Positions 33,475-44,979 of a stretch of DNA of 64,000 nt are shown here, one piece after another. Both the position numbers and the translations under genes were made by a program. Under the pieces are notes generated by a model. The model worked only from the letters and a program-made list of their open reading frames with translations, was not told where the DNA came from and ran no database searches. Origin of the DNA: Atriophallophorus winterbourni (Eukaryota > Platyhelminthes > Trematoda > Plagiorchiida > Microphallidae); assembly GCA_013407085.1 (NCBI GenBank), contig JACCGJ010010536.1, positions 24,960 to 88,959 of the forward strand, written 5' to 3'. Within the stretch, counting starts at the first letter, position 1, and every line of letters starts with the position of its first letter.

Positions 33475-33610
33475 GAACAAGCTATGGAACTGAAGAAACA
33501 TGATTCAAATACAGCCATTGCTAATGCTGACAAAGGTAAAGTAACTGGAATTTTGAACAAAGCGATTTTTTAGACAAGATTATCTTAAATGTGCATGGAA
33601 ATCTTGATTA
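33475..33610 (+). pseudogene. Penelope-like RT N-terminal fragment, opposite orientation
   Basis: The plus strand reads MELKKHDSNTAIANADKGKV, then TGILNK, then after a 1-base shift DFLDKIIL. This matches the conserved start of Penelope-like RTs (an ELK..D..I..ADKG..V..+..D+LDK pattern). It points away from the adjacent minus-strand PLE tail, so the locus is rearranged or contains two insertions. Confidence 0.65.
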
Positions 33611-33827
33611 ATTTTCATGCTGCAAATTTCCTATTATCTGCTTTGATAATATAATGAAAGTGAATAAAAATATTCTAATCACTGCACACTTTTGGTGTAC
33701 ATTATGACGTGAGTAGTGTATACGGTGCTGGTATCGATCTCAAAATTTATCCGCTTTTAAAATTGAACACCCTTGAACTCCGTTCCGGAATTCCATATTG
33801 AGGAATTCCGCTCATTCTTGGAATAAT

Positions 33828-34285
33828 CTTGCTAAGCGTGAACAATACGTAACTCTGTCTTTCGGAGGACGTGGCCAAACCATTGCAGCCTTCGCCGTTT
33901 TATGTGAGCGGAAAGTGGAGATAGTCCGCTGCAACGCTCTCGTACGGCTGCGTTAGATACTCGGTCAGTATATTGGATGCCCAAGATTACCCTGAGGCAC
34001 CAATGGTCGAACACTTCTAATGTGCGTACATCCTGTGACCTTAAAGGCCATGTCTCGCATCCGTAAAGCAGTACAGGGCGGATCGCTGCTTGATAAACAC
34101 GCGTCTTAGTTTTTAGGCTGATCACGGGCTTGCGCCAAAGGGTGCCCTTTAACTGCAAAAACGCATTACGAGCACGATCGACCCTTAACTTCACTTCATC
34201 TTTCGCCTGACCATTGGGCAATATAGTTGAGCCGAGTTATTTGAAGACTGGAACGTATTCAATCGGACAAACCTAGGCGCGAAAT
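33828..34285 (-). pseudogene. RTE-like LINE, RT C-terminal fragment
   Basis: The minus strand reads EYVPVFK, LGSTILPNGQAKDEVKLRVD, ARNAFLQLKGTLWRKPVISL, RVYQAAIRPVLLYGCETWPL and RRRLQWFGHVLRK. It is homologous to the plus-strand fragment at 29.3-29.9 kb. Cut at both ends. Confidence 0.85.
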
Positions 34286-35205
34286 GGCTGGAAACTCACC
34301 ACATTCATTCCAGAACCAATCCCGATTTTGACCTAAATGAAACCACCACAGAGATATATTTAACAGCTAATATGAATTATCAATTCGTCCTAAATTTTTC
34401 ATAGGAACTTAGAACTGTAACGAGTTCATAAATTTACAAAAATAGAATATTTTTGAAAGCTTCACTCCAAAGCGTATCGGCTCGAATTTGCACTTTATTT
34501 ATGAGGAAACATTGTTTAAAGTTTAAACACCAGAACGTTTCCTATTTGAAATGATGTTGAGTATTTCTCAATGAATATCTTCGTCACAGATTCCGAAATC
34601 AAATCGTTTCTCCATATACGAGCAGAGCAAACGCTTGTTGCGGATGACCGATCATGTGTAAATATAATATAAACGGTCACTCACAAGAAAGCTTTCAGAC
34701 AGATTTGTAAATATTTGGGATGAAAATTTGGGATTTCCCTAGGTGAGCGTGTGTCGATTGAACGGAGTGTGATTGATGATTCGGAACTCGTTCAAATACG
34801 ACCAATCACGTAAAATAAAATATCGTGTAAACGAATATTTCAGTTTTCTAAAATGGTTATCCAGGATGTTAGGAATTTAATTACGTGAAATTACTAAATC
34901 GCATAGATGGATTGATTATTTCAACGATTACTCATTAATGGAATTCACATTTATATTGGGAATCAAGAACAAATATGTCATTTTGTGATCATAGTTATAA
35001 ATATATATGATATAATTCCATAATTTTAATAAATTGTTCAGAGCAGTTTAGGGCACGGAAACAAAAAAATATTCGGTGGAAATATTAATGCCAGAAATTT
35101 TCGATTGACATGAATATTCGAAAAATTATTTTCCTAGTTAATGTATATTTTGAAGCACACTAAATTAAATCACTAGTTAGGTGTCAACACTAGGTTAGTC
35201 AAAAG
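34285..35205. repeat. Repeat C, copy 2
   Basis: Closely similar to 9870-10800 in the same orientation and without coding potential. The right ends of the two copies diverge at about 35205 and 10800. Confidence 0.8.
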
Positions 35206-36400
35206 CGAAATCTTTCGTATAAAAACCTATCAGAGACGATGGGAGTTAATGCGGTGACGTAGTATTTGGAGGATAGCTCGATTACGTGTCCAAAGACTAC
35301 AAATTTCGAATAGCTGTCGAATGACGAATGTCTTACGCTTAACCTCGGTTTAGGTACCTAAAATTTGGTTCCTCGTAAGATATATCACTTAAAGTGTAAA
35401 AATGCAGACATATTCTGAGGGGAGCTGACCTTGTTAGGCGAACGGAAGTAAAACGACGCTGCCCATGGGAATACTTAAATCCTAGATCATATAATACGAT
35501 ATTAATCTAAAACGTTTGCATGACAAGGGGGTTATTTGTGAGAATGACGTTTTTCTCCATCTACCAATCAATGTGTTTGTTTCCGATGGAATAACAAAAA
35601 ACTGTTTACTGAACAAATTTATTTCCATCGGTAGTTAGAATCAATTTCCCGGAAACATTAATGGACTATGAGTGCAGCGACGTACGCAAAATTGAGATCA
35701 CCAATATTCAATTTGAATCACGTGTAAACACTCATTATATGCTTGGCAGCATTTAAAATAGTATTCATACATATTCTACTTGGTATCATAGACAGACTAC
35801 CCTTAAGTTTGTAAAATACTCTAGTTAATCACCTGCGCTCAGAGCGTCTAATACGAAACGGGAAACTTTAACAGACTGTGTGCGACGATACGAACATAAG
35901 AGCGTATTGTCACTTCTCGATTTATTTCTTGACATGGTAAACTTAACATTATCACATTTACCTGGAAATATATGAAGCTAGTGCGAACTCAGTATTAGAA
36001 AGCGTACGATTTGTAGCGGCCTTGTAAACAGGCGCATTTGACTTTCTAATCTCAAGAGCATGCACTAAGTTCGTATGGCGTCCAGTAGCACAGTTTAACG
36101 AATTTAAAATGGGAGCAATAATACTTGGAAAAATACCCGCTATAGCTTAAATTATATTCAGTGTGTGAGTTTATATCTCACGCAAGGCTTTAAGTGAAAG
36201 GAACTAAACATTTTCATGGACCAGATGGACCATAGCAGGCATCTAAAGAATACAAAACAATGTTTTATCGATATGAGTCAAAAAATTCACAAACGATTTT
36301 AAAGTTCAGCAGATTTAATAGTATGAGTAGATTATGATTCAAGTGAATTATTTGATAACTATCTAACTAACTAACAAGACTGCTCAAACTAGTTATTTCG
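35205..36400. other. Spacer, nothing recognised
   Basis: No frame above 60 codons. A short TAACTATCTAACTAACTAAC run at about 36357 may be a LINE-type microsatellite. Confidence 0.45.
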
Positions 36401-36404
36401 TTTC

Positions 36405-37345
36405 ACTAAGGCATGAAGGGCTCAGTCCATCTAAACGGTTTCAGATCTGAAGCCTTCGAAATTCGACGAGGCTTCACCATGAGCAAGACCAAAGTCCTTG
36501 GTCCAGGGACTGTATCGCCTCAAATCATCACTGTTGGAAACTCTCAGCTTGAATCAGTACATCATTTCACATACTTTCGTTCAACCATTGCGGATAACCT
36601 CTCACTAGACACGTAGATTGGTAAGCGGATTGGCAGAGCAGCTGTCATTCTGTTCCGTTTGAACTTTTGTGTTTGGGGTAACCGCAAGCCGACGGTCAAG
36701 ACAAAGATGATGGTGTACAGCGAGTGCGTATTAAGTGCTTTACTGTACGGCAGTGAAACCTGGACCACCCACGCAAGACACAAACGGAAGTTGAATGCTT
36801 TGCATCTACGAAGCATCCGTCGTATCTTGAACATATCGTGGATGGACAGAGTGACTGATGCTGAAGTGCTTTTAAAAACTGCTCTACAAAGCATGTTCAC
36901 CTTATTGCGACAGCGCCGCGTGCGGTTGCTTGGTCATGTCTACAGAATGGAAAATGGTCGTACTCCGGAAGATCTACTCTATGGTGAGTTGCAATTAGGA
37001 AGTCGACTATTCGGCAGACCGCATTTGCGGTACAAATACGTTTGCAAATGATATATGGAAGCTATTGGCATTGACCCCGCGAGCTGGGCAAAACTTGCTC
37101 TTGACCGCTCACTTTGGAGGCATTGTGTAAAGCGTCGTCTGCAAGCCGGGGAGGAGCAGATACAGCTTTTGGCTGCTGAACGCAGATCACGCCGCCGACG
37201 TGCAACTGATGCAATACAACAGAGTTCTGACTATCGTTGCAAACGCTGCAGGAGAGATTGTTCATCCCGAAAAGGACTGTTAAGTCATTCAAAAAGCTGT
37301 AGAACATGAAATTTCATGCGATTGTGATGTACATCCATGGTCAAC
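36405..37345 (+). pseudogene. LINE family B, RT C-terminus with zinc-finger tail
   Basis: Reads IITVGNSQLESVHHFTYF, STIADNLSLDT, stop, IGKRIGRAAVI, then GNRKPTVKTKMMVYSECVLS, LLYGSETWTTHARHKRKLNA, RRVRLLGHVYRMENGRTPED and FGRPHLRYKYVCK. After another stop come IGIDPASWAKLALDRSLWRH and the finger RCKRCRRDCSSRKGLLSHSK followed by SC. Two in-frame stops and one frame change make it defective. The finger pattern C-x2-C-x4-C...H-x3-C is kept. It is the best-preserved copy of this domain in the window and shows what is degraded at 23.7-24.4, 40.1-40.5 and 56.9-57.1 kb. Confidence 0.88.
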
Positions 37346-37439
37346 ATCGACCAAAGTAAGCCAACAACAATTGATTAATCAAACAATTAATAATAATTAA
37401 TTGATACAAAATTCGTTCAACTTGGGGTAAACTGTTAGA

Positions 37440-39720
37440 AGTCATTTTTATGCTATGAAGTTTAGAATATTCTAATTGTGAATTTGCTGCGCTTCAAGAA
37501 TCTTGGCTATATACTGGAAGTGATTCATGTGTAACGAACATTGAAGGTTTTAATCAATTTCGGCTTGATCATTAATACAAAGCAATGAATCGTTGTGGTG
37601 GTGTGACGATATGTGTAAATAAATTATTATCCAGTCTTATTAATATACAATTTAGTTGAAATCACAATAAAATTTGCGGTCTGGCTCTCAAAGGCGAACC
37701 ACAATTTAAAACTATATTTAATCTCTAATTTTTATTTACCTATATCATGCATGTTACCTTCGTCAACCTCGAGTTTTTAGACTATATTTTAAATGAAATC
37801 TCTGGTTTAAAATCTTCTGTCACTTGGTGGTGACTTTATTAGTGTAGAAAACGTTTACTGCAGAGTAGCTCGTTAGCTAATTATTAAATTTCACAAGTGG
37901 ATGTGAGGTTATACTAGACGATTTCTTTGTGATAGAACTAATGCTTTTTCACGAATGCATGGGCGTATATTGCTGGCGCTAATCAATTTGCAACTAAATT
38001 GATGTCAAATATTTATGTGAAAACGAAATGTGTGGGGCAATCTGTCGTTATGGAGAAAATGAGGTCTCCGCGATGCAATGCTTTAGAAATCAATGATCTC
38101 TTCAAACTTCTTATCTGTCTTCTCTTATATCAACGTATAACAAAAATGTGCAGTCTCCTAAAATTACCAGAATATCTGTTATGAAATCTGCTGTCCAGTT
38201 AAAACAATTTGCAGCTGAACTCTAAGATTATCCTCAACCACAATTTATAGGTTAGGTGAGCAGAAATAATATGTTTAACTCAGTTGAAACATAGCTCTAA
38301 ACAAATAACAGAGTACTATATTAAGCAGGAAAATAATAATGCGCCAGTTACATAACTGAATCTAAATTGTCAGGAGTCGCTATTTTATAGACACATAAAA
38401 TTACTCGCGTGTGCTTAACAGCAAGCGATAAGGTATTAAATATAACTGAAAAGAATGACCAAGCAAGAATCGGTAATTTAAAAAAACGCAGGGTATCAGG
38501 CCATAAAATGTCCTTTCAACGTTATTAAGAGTCAGCGCTCCTTCAATTGCTAAACCGATATCTTCAATAAACAAGCGATCTCTGTCGACTCTCACTATTT
38601 TCGGTAGCTGGAATGCAGCTAAAATTACTCCAGTTCGAATATTCGAGAAAAATATTAGGCCAGAACAACGTTGTTCAGAAGTTTCACAAGTTTTTTAAAG
38701 CATCGTTTTCAATGGAATGCAAACGTTATCTTATAACAAGGATGATGCTCAATTTGAATATTGAAAACAGCTATCAACAAACAAATCTATTGGGCCCTAA
38801 ATTCATAGAATGTTTCATGTTCTGGATCAAAGGTCACTAGCTGCTCAATTATGTTTTCTTTACGACGCAAATGCGTTTAGCTCTGTAGATCTTGCAAAAC
38901 TCGTATAACAACTGAAAACCAGTCAATACTATACATTATCTTCAAATTAATGAGCAGATGATATATGGATGAATCTTATTTATCGAAGTCAATGGAATAT
39001 GTATTTCTGGGCTAAAGACTGGGGAAGGAGTACCGCGAGCTGCAATTCGATCACCATTCTATTTTTCAACATTATTATCTGCTCTCCCAAACATGCTCTC
39101 AAATTTTAAACTCAAATACGCCTATGATGTGGACAGTGGGTGTGCTGTGCTTAGAAACTGCCACTCAGATAATTTCTCAACTGCTTAAGATGAAATAACA
39201 AACTGGTCGAACGTTAGATGGTTGTTTTTGAATATCAAAAAGTGGGTAGAATTCGTTTTCACTAATCAACATGGTGACAAGTTCCAATTGTATACCATTT
39301 ATCCATTATATCAAAGTCTGGATATGCTGGCCTTAGTGTTTCTATCTGAATAGTGCGAACAATAAGAAAATCATCGTTTGACGTTAATATACGTACCATA
39401 ATCATTTTCGCATAAACCGAATTGGTGCTAAATTTGTTGCAGCAATTCACAATTTCAAATGAATTACACTAAGAACAAGGCATACTTTTGAGTGCGTTAT
39501 TTGAACTAAATTACCAAAACCTTGTGTTCAACAAATCCAATTACATTTGCCAGTCGAACGAAACTCGACACCATAAGAATTAACAGCGCGCGGAATTTTA
39601 CAGACACTTGAACTCAAGTTTTCTATTAGTCGATTGTTCATGAAAGCGACTTCAGTCCTCGATGTTCTGAAGTGTGTAATTGTTGCGAAAGTTGACTAAT
39701 ACGTTTGAGTTTATCGAGAA
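37440..39720 (+). mobile_element. LINE family C remnant (endonuclease and RT)
   Basis: Highly decayed plus-strand LINE. Endonuclease start: FAALQESWLYTGSDSCVTNI, EGFNQFRLDH and CGGVTICVNK (37490-37625), then GDFIS near 37833. RT: motif A remnant near AFSSVDLAKLV (about 38870). Motif B reads GVPRAAIRSPFYFSTLLSAL where GVPQG is expected (about 39030). Motif C reads KYAYDVDSGCAV where YADD is expected (about 39115), and ITNWSNVRWLFLNIKK follows. Key catalytic residues are mutated. The text differs from the CR1 and RTE copies, so this is a separate family. Its clade is uncertain. Confidence 0.7.
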
Positions 39721-39724
39721 ATTT

Positions 39725-40070
39725 TAACAAATGCATGTTATGCTCATCTGAAGAGTGTGCGCAAATTTATGATGCTCATCGCGTAATTGCAATTAATAAA
39801 CAGTTTTACCAATCGTAACTTATATAATTATGAATTTTACAAATTGTATTCATAATGTTTAATTATTTTTAAGTAGACTTGATTGAACTCCTTCAAATAT
39901 TACATCCAACAGGTTAACTAACAATTCGTAGTTTGAGGTCAATGCTTAAATAAAACGCCAAAAATACCAATGAAAAACATCCGCTGATTTTGCGTCAAAC
40001 GTTTGTATGAGAATAAAGAGATTCGCCATTTTCCGGTTAATAATAACTTAGCGAATTATAGAAACACGCA
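39725..40070. other. Spacer, nothing recognised
   Basis: AT-rich with only short frames. Part may be the decayed thumb and 3' UTR of the preceding LINE. Confidence 0.35.
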
Positions 40071-40074
40071 AGAG

Positions 40075-40515
40075 AGAGGGAAATTTCCGTCTATGTCGAC
40101 CATTGATGTGCATAACAATCGCATGATGTTTTCATGTTCCACAGCTTTTTGAATGACTAAACAGTCGGAATCAGTAGGAACAATCTCTCCCACAGCCGTC
40201 TCAGCGACAGTCAGTACTCGGCCGATCGGAGTCAGTTGCGCCCATGCGGCGTGATCTGAGTTCAGCAGCTAAGAGCTGTATCTGCTCCTCCTCGCATTAC
40301 ACAATGCCACCAAAGTGAGCGGTCAAGAGCACGTTCTTCCCAACTCGCGGGGTCAATGCCTAGGTCTTTTATATTTTTTTTGCAAACGTTTTTGTAAGCA
40401 GGTGTGGTCTACTTCCTGATTTCGACTCACCGTAAAGTAGAGATTTTGGAATACTACCATTTTACATTCTGTAGATGTAACCCAGCCACAATAGGCGGCT
40501 CTGCTGTCTTAATCA
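40075..40515 (-). pseudogene. LINE family B C-terminal fragment, minus strand
   Basis: The minus strand reads VCKKNIKDLGIDPASWEERA then LDRSLWWHCVMR (about 40390-40290), and further on a broken zinc-finger tail and the 3' UTR text that also follows the copy at 36.4-37.3 kb. Several stops. Confidence 0.75.
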
Positions 40516-42124
40516 TCAGGAAATTTACTTCGAAAAATTTGGTCTTCATTAATTAGTATATGATGGGGTTGCTCTATCCCCGTTCATTGATTACATGGTG
40601 GATGACAAATATTTATTTTTCTGAAATACTTAAAATTACTCCTCGTAATCGGCGCATTCAAATCTAATTTAAATTCTAAGAAGTCTATGTCATTTATTTA
40701 ACAAATTAGGGGCTTGAAAAATTTCGTTTTTGCATGCATTTACTTCGCCCACCTTACAAAGGAAGAAGCAAAATACGATTTTTTGTTCAAAACGATGTGT
40801 TTAATCCATATTCATATGTGTGGGCAGATGTTATTGAACAGGTTGTTCGTTTATGTCTTATTCAACAGTGACTTACAATTTGACATATTGTTTATCTAAC
40901 AGCTCCTATAAAATCGGATTTTACAGATTTTGAAAATAATCGACATAATAATCCCATTTTGAGAGTTGATGGTTAATGCTGCTTTATTTGTAGAAATATT
41001 ATTTAGATGTTCCAGCTTGGTTGCCATTTCTACACTGTTCAAAAATTAGGGCAAACCGAAACTATTTCAAATGATTATCAGCTGTAGGTTCACAGTCCTA
41101 TCCAGTCTAAACAATCAGGATCAAAAACGTTCAACGTTCCCAATATAAAAACATATTATAGACTCATGCATCATTCAGTATTAGTATGACTTGAATTAGT
41201 TCCTCAATTTGTTATTCTCATGAGTTAGACAATCAATTTTTAACAGAAAATATAATTATTTCATAGGCTATATTTTACACCAGGCCTACAATACATACTT
41301 CAGAAAAAATGAAAGATAAATTTAATAAACAACGAACAGTAAAAATTTAATGTCACTTGTTTTTGCTGTAACATCGATTTTCGACAATTCAATGTGGAAT
41401 CACAAACTAAAAAATTTCGGGATTAAGAATATCAATGCTTTTTCTTCAGCTGTCCACAAAATAATCCAGCCACGTGTTCATAATATCTTGATAAGAACAG
41501 TGGGAAAGAAGATTGAGCGTCTCAAATTTGGCCCAGGTCCGTATGCACACAAAATCTCGAAATTAAAGTCATTTTGATAAAAATTTGAACTGTTAACCTA
41601 AGACATGGGAAGGTAGATAACGTATTTAAAATAACTGCATTTGGAGATATTACTTCTAATTTTTATACTACTATTTTGTAATATTCAGGTTATCTAGATT
41701 GGGATATACTAAGAAGAATTGCTTTGCTTTTCACAGTGGAAAATTATTAGACAGGCTTTCAATAATCTTTCGAATAATATCTACATATCTTGCCCATTTT
41801 ATTATATAAGCGCGCGGAACATGTTTTAATAGGATCAATCGATTTCAATTATTGTTAATTTAAATAAATTGGGTAAGATAAAAATAATAAGTTGCATCCA
41901 ATTCCTTCAAACACGCCACACGACAGCTTTCATGCTAGTTGCACTAAACAGGTTTGGATAGGGCAATCGGAATCTGCGTCTCTTGAAACGGTGAAAGAAA
42001 GGTACACACATTGCATTTGTTAGTCCCTGATTCTCAAGGTTGGCACGACTAACCTGTTCAAATACATGCCGCTAAACGCAAGTAGATAGGGTTGAAATCA
42101 TGGTCAATTAAAATATCAATTTGC

Positions 42125-42185
42125 ATGCATTTCCATCACACACATTCCACGACGGTTAGGGATAGTACGATTAGGATCCACATAG
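42125..42185 (-). repeat. Hammerhead-family unit with deleted core
   Basis: GCATGCATTTCCATCACACA, ATTCCACGACGGTTAGGGAT: the flanks of the ribozyme are joined without CTGATGA, stem II and GAAA. The same deletion is seen at 16575-16640. Confidence 0.55.
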
Positions 42186-42261
42186 TCCGAAACAGTGACA
42201 GTTGGGTATGTGAGACACGGTTGGATAAGCTTGTCATGACCAAACTCGTAACTGTTCGTAC

Positions 42262-42310
42262 TGTCCCTACCTGATGAGTGCAAACATCCCGAAATCAGTC
42301 GCTAGTTTTG
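42262..42310 (+). ncRNA. Hammerhead-like ribozyme unit with complete core
   Basis: CTGATGA at 42271-42277, GAAA at 42291-42294 and GTC at 42298-42300 are all intact. Stem III is the minimal ATCAGT form (one A-U and one U-G pair around a CA loop). Stem I can form between CCTAC and GCTAG with a bulged C. Stem II (GTGC-AAACA-TCCC) has lost two of four pairs, so activity is doubtful. Confidence 0.6.
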
Positions 42311-42744
42311 CATGATTTAATTGCGAAAGCGTAATATTGTTCATGAAGGAAGTTTTATTCTACCTTGTACAGTGAGTTTTAAGGAGGATGGTAGTGTCAA
42401 CTTAATGCAACAGTGGCTCTCCTGCTCAACTTGTTTAACTTTAGGTAAAACATTGTTTTGATTTGGTGCAAATGCTGCTAAGTGAAACGGACTTGAATGG
42501 AAGCAAAATGACAACAATATGACAAAGGTATCATCCTGTGATTCCTGTCTCCTGGTGTAATTTTAGACAATCACGTTGACAGGATGTTGACAGACGACCA
42601 ACGACCAAATATATTTCAACAATTTTACTAGTAAAATATCGGAAAATTTAAATATCCTTATTTTCCAAACAACAGTGCTTTTTTAATCAGCTTACTGGTT
42701 ATAATGTATATTTTGAAAATTCTAGTAATTTTGGTTCCTCGGAA

Positions 42745-44950
42745 TACGTCCAAAGAAACGATTTCGATCCCACAACCAAAATTACGATCTAACGAAAAAA
42801 TTTGTCAACGACATAAACAACGTTTATTGCCGAAATTGCATTAGATCCATTAGAGAAAGATTGAAAGTCAAAAGACGATTTCATTTTCGTCCTATTTTCC
42901 AATCATTCCGCGTCGTTTGTCTGGCGTCCGTTTTCCAAGTAAACCACGACGTTTGGAAACTCCGCGCAAAATATTATCTGAGGAAAAGTGTGATGAGCAT
43001 TATTAAAATGATAAAGCATTTAAACACACGAAAGTCATTCGAGAAAATACCAAAAGTGTCAAAATTTAAATCTAAATTGATTTGCAGATATCGAATTCTA
43101 TTTTATTGAAAAAAGTCTCCACGAATAATTTATGCTTAAAATAAACCTATAAATATATGCACTATGCCTATTAATACTCAAAATGCAGGGTTGCATTGAC
43201 TGATATTCTAAAATATGTTTTTGATTCCACATTTTTGCAAATAAATGGAAATTTCTCATCAGATATTCTATATTTATTGCGTAATAAAAGCATATTTCAT
43301 GACAAATTTATCGCACTGATTTCTTATTTTAAATTTGTTCAGTCACGCCAAATATTCACGATAACATGTGCTTCCTCACTCAACTTTAATCAGAAGCATT
43401 TATTTTTAAAAATCAATTTCCAGTGGGATTAGAAATAAAGCAAATTGAATTGATTTTGAAATACTACGCTGAAGCGAAATATCAGGTTTCTTGAGTAACC
43501 ATCACTCAACCACGGGAAATCAGTTTTGTTTATCATTTCTGAGAAGATGTCCATCACCATGTAGAAACCCTAATTAAACCAGGAGACGTCAATTGATAGT
43601 CTAACAATTTTAACTTCGAAGAACATGTAGTCAAAACGGAAGAACGTATTTCAGGAACAATTCAATCCCATTGACTTACCGATTTATCGAATGTTCAAAA
43701 TAAAACGATGAATTAATATAGATGACAAAGGGAATATAAAAGATCCAAAGATAATAACTATTTTGAAATATCTTAACTGAGGAAGTCTCTTACAACTTTT
43801 TGCGAAATATAATTTCGTATTTATTTTGGCAATAATAATATTTAACGAAAATAATATTCGACATTTTTGTTTATTTGGGTTTAGAAAATATCGAAAATTT
43901 TCTCTCTACATTTCAGTGTAAAAAATATGAAACAAGTATTTTCTCATGTTATTTACCGACAACGCACTTCCTATCATAGTCTGTAACAAATTGAGTGGCA
44001 GTTATGCATGCAGTTTCAATAGGAACATCGCAAGTTTAGGATCGATATATTTATCCTTTTTCATTGGTTTGCATAATAAAAAAATAAAATATTTTTATGA
44101 GCTATGTGAATTCAACTTGCCCAAACAGTTTTCCATTCCTAACAAGTTAGTAGAACGAGCATAGCAGTGAGAACAGATATCCTCCACTTGCGGAACGCCA
44201 CAGCACACGTCGAAATCAATGTCCAGTTTATCGCAGGATCTGTATAAATTACGAAAATAAAAATTTATTTGAAATTAACCATGCCAAACTAGATGTTGTT
44301 TGACTTAATCGTTTTAAATATTTTAATAAAACAGTTTAATCCATTTTTAAATTTCCGTTCGAATTAAATTCAACCTAAAATACTCATCTGAAACAAGGAC
44401 ACGTTTAAAACTTTTAAATCTAGTTCCTTACGTTTAATGTTTGTTTCATTTTATTTGCTTTTGAAATCGATCGCGAATTATATCATTTTTCGGTACGTTT
44501 GACAATTAGAAACTGCCTATGATTATTTAAAGCTAAGAAAAGAGATATGGATGGATTAAAATACAGTGTAACAGGTGGTGAGACTTTAGAGTTCGAATGT
44601 GAAACTTTCAAAGATTTATCGTCGTCATAAAACATCATTTAACTGCACTTTGAATGACTCTCCCTAAAAGTTAAATTCATTTGTCACATGAAAAAAAGCT
44701 CACGGAAACGGTATGTAAGTTTTCTTTTTTGTTTGGTAATGTGTCCTAGTAATTTTTCCAGAATAAATATAATAATGGACAATTGATCTATCGTATCATC
44801 AATTTCTCAGTTGCATCATTAAGTTTAAAATAAATCGACGATAAAGATATTAACTGGCAAATATCTCGGCACTTGTTCCTGTGTAATATTTTCGAACTAT
44901 GTGAAAAAAGATAAATGAAGGAACACGATATATTTTTAGCATATTGGCTA
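42745..44950. other. AT-rich stretch, no gene recognised
   Basis: Frames of 72-82 codons (42861-43109, 43196-43432, 43946-44164) show no motif and no good splice context. Nothing else seen. Confidence 0.45.
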
Positions 44951-44979
44951 GTTGTGTGCTATAATAATTAAACAAAAAT

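Larger units (their letters stand above)
40540..42745. repeat. Long repeat D/E, copy 2 (uninterrupted)
   Basis: 2.2 kb colinear with 12430-13617 plus 16198-17205. At about 41730-41741 the two halves are joined where copy 1 has a 2.58-kb CR1 insertion, so this is the pre-insertion (empty-site) arrangement. It contains the same arrangement of hammerhead-family units near 41930-42310. The 75-codon plus frame at 41350-41577 is not open in copy 1 and is unlikely to be a gene. Confidence 0.85.
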
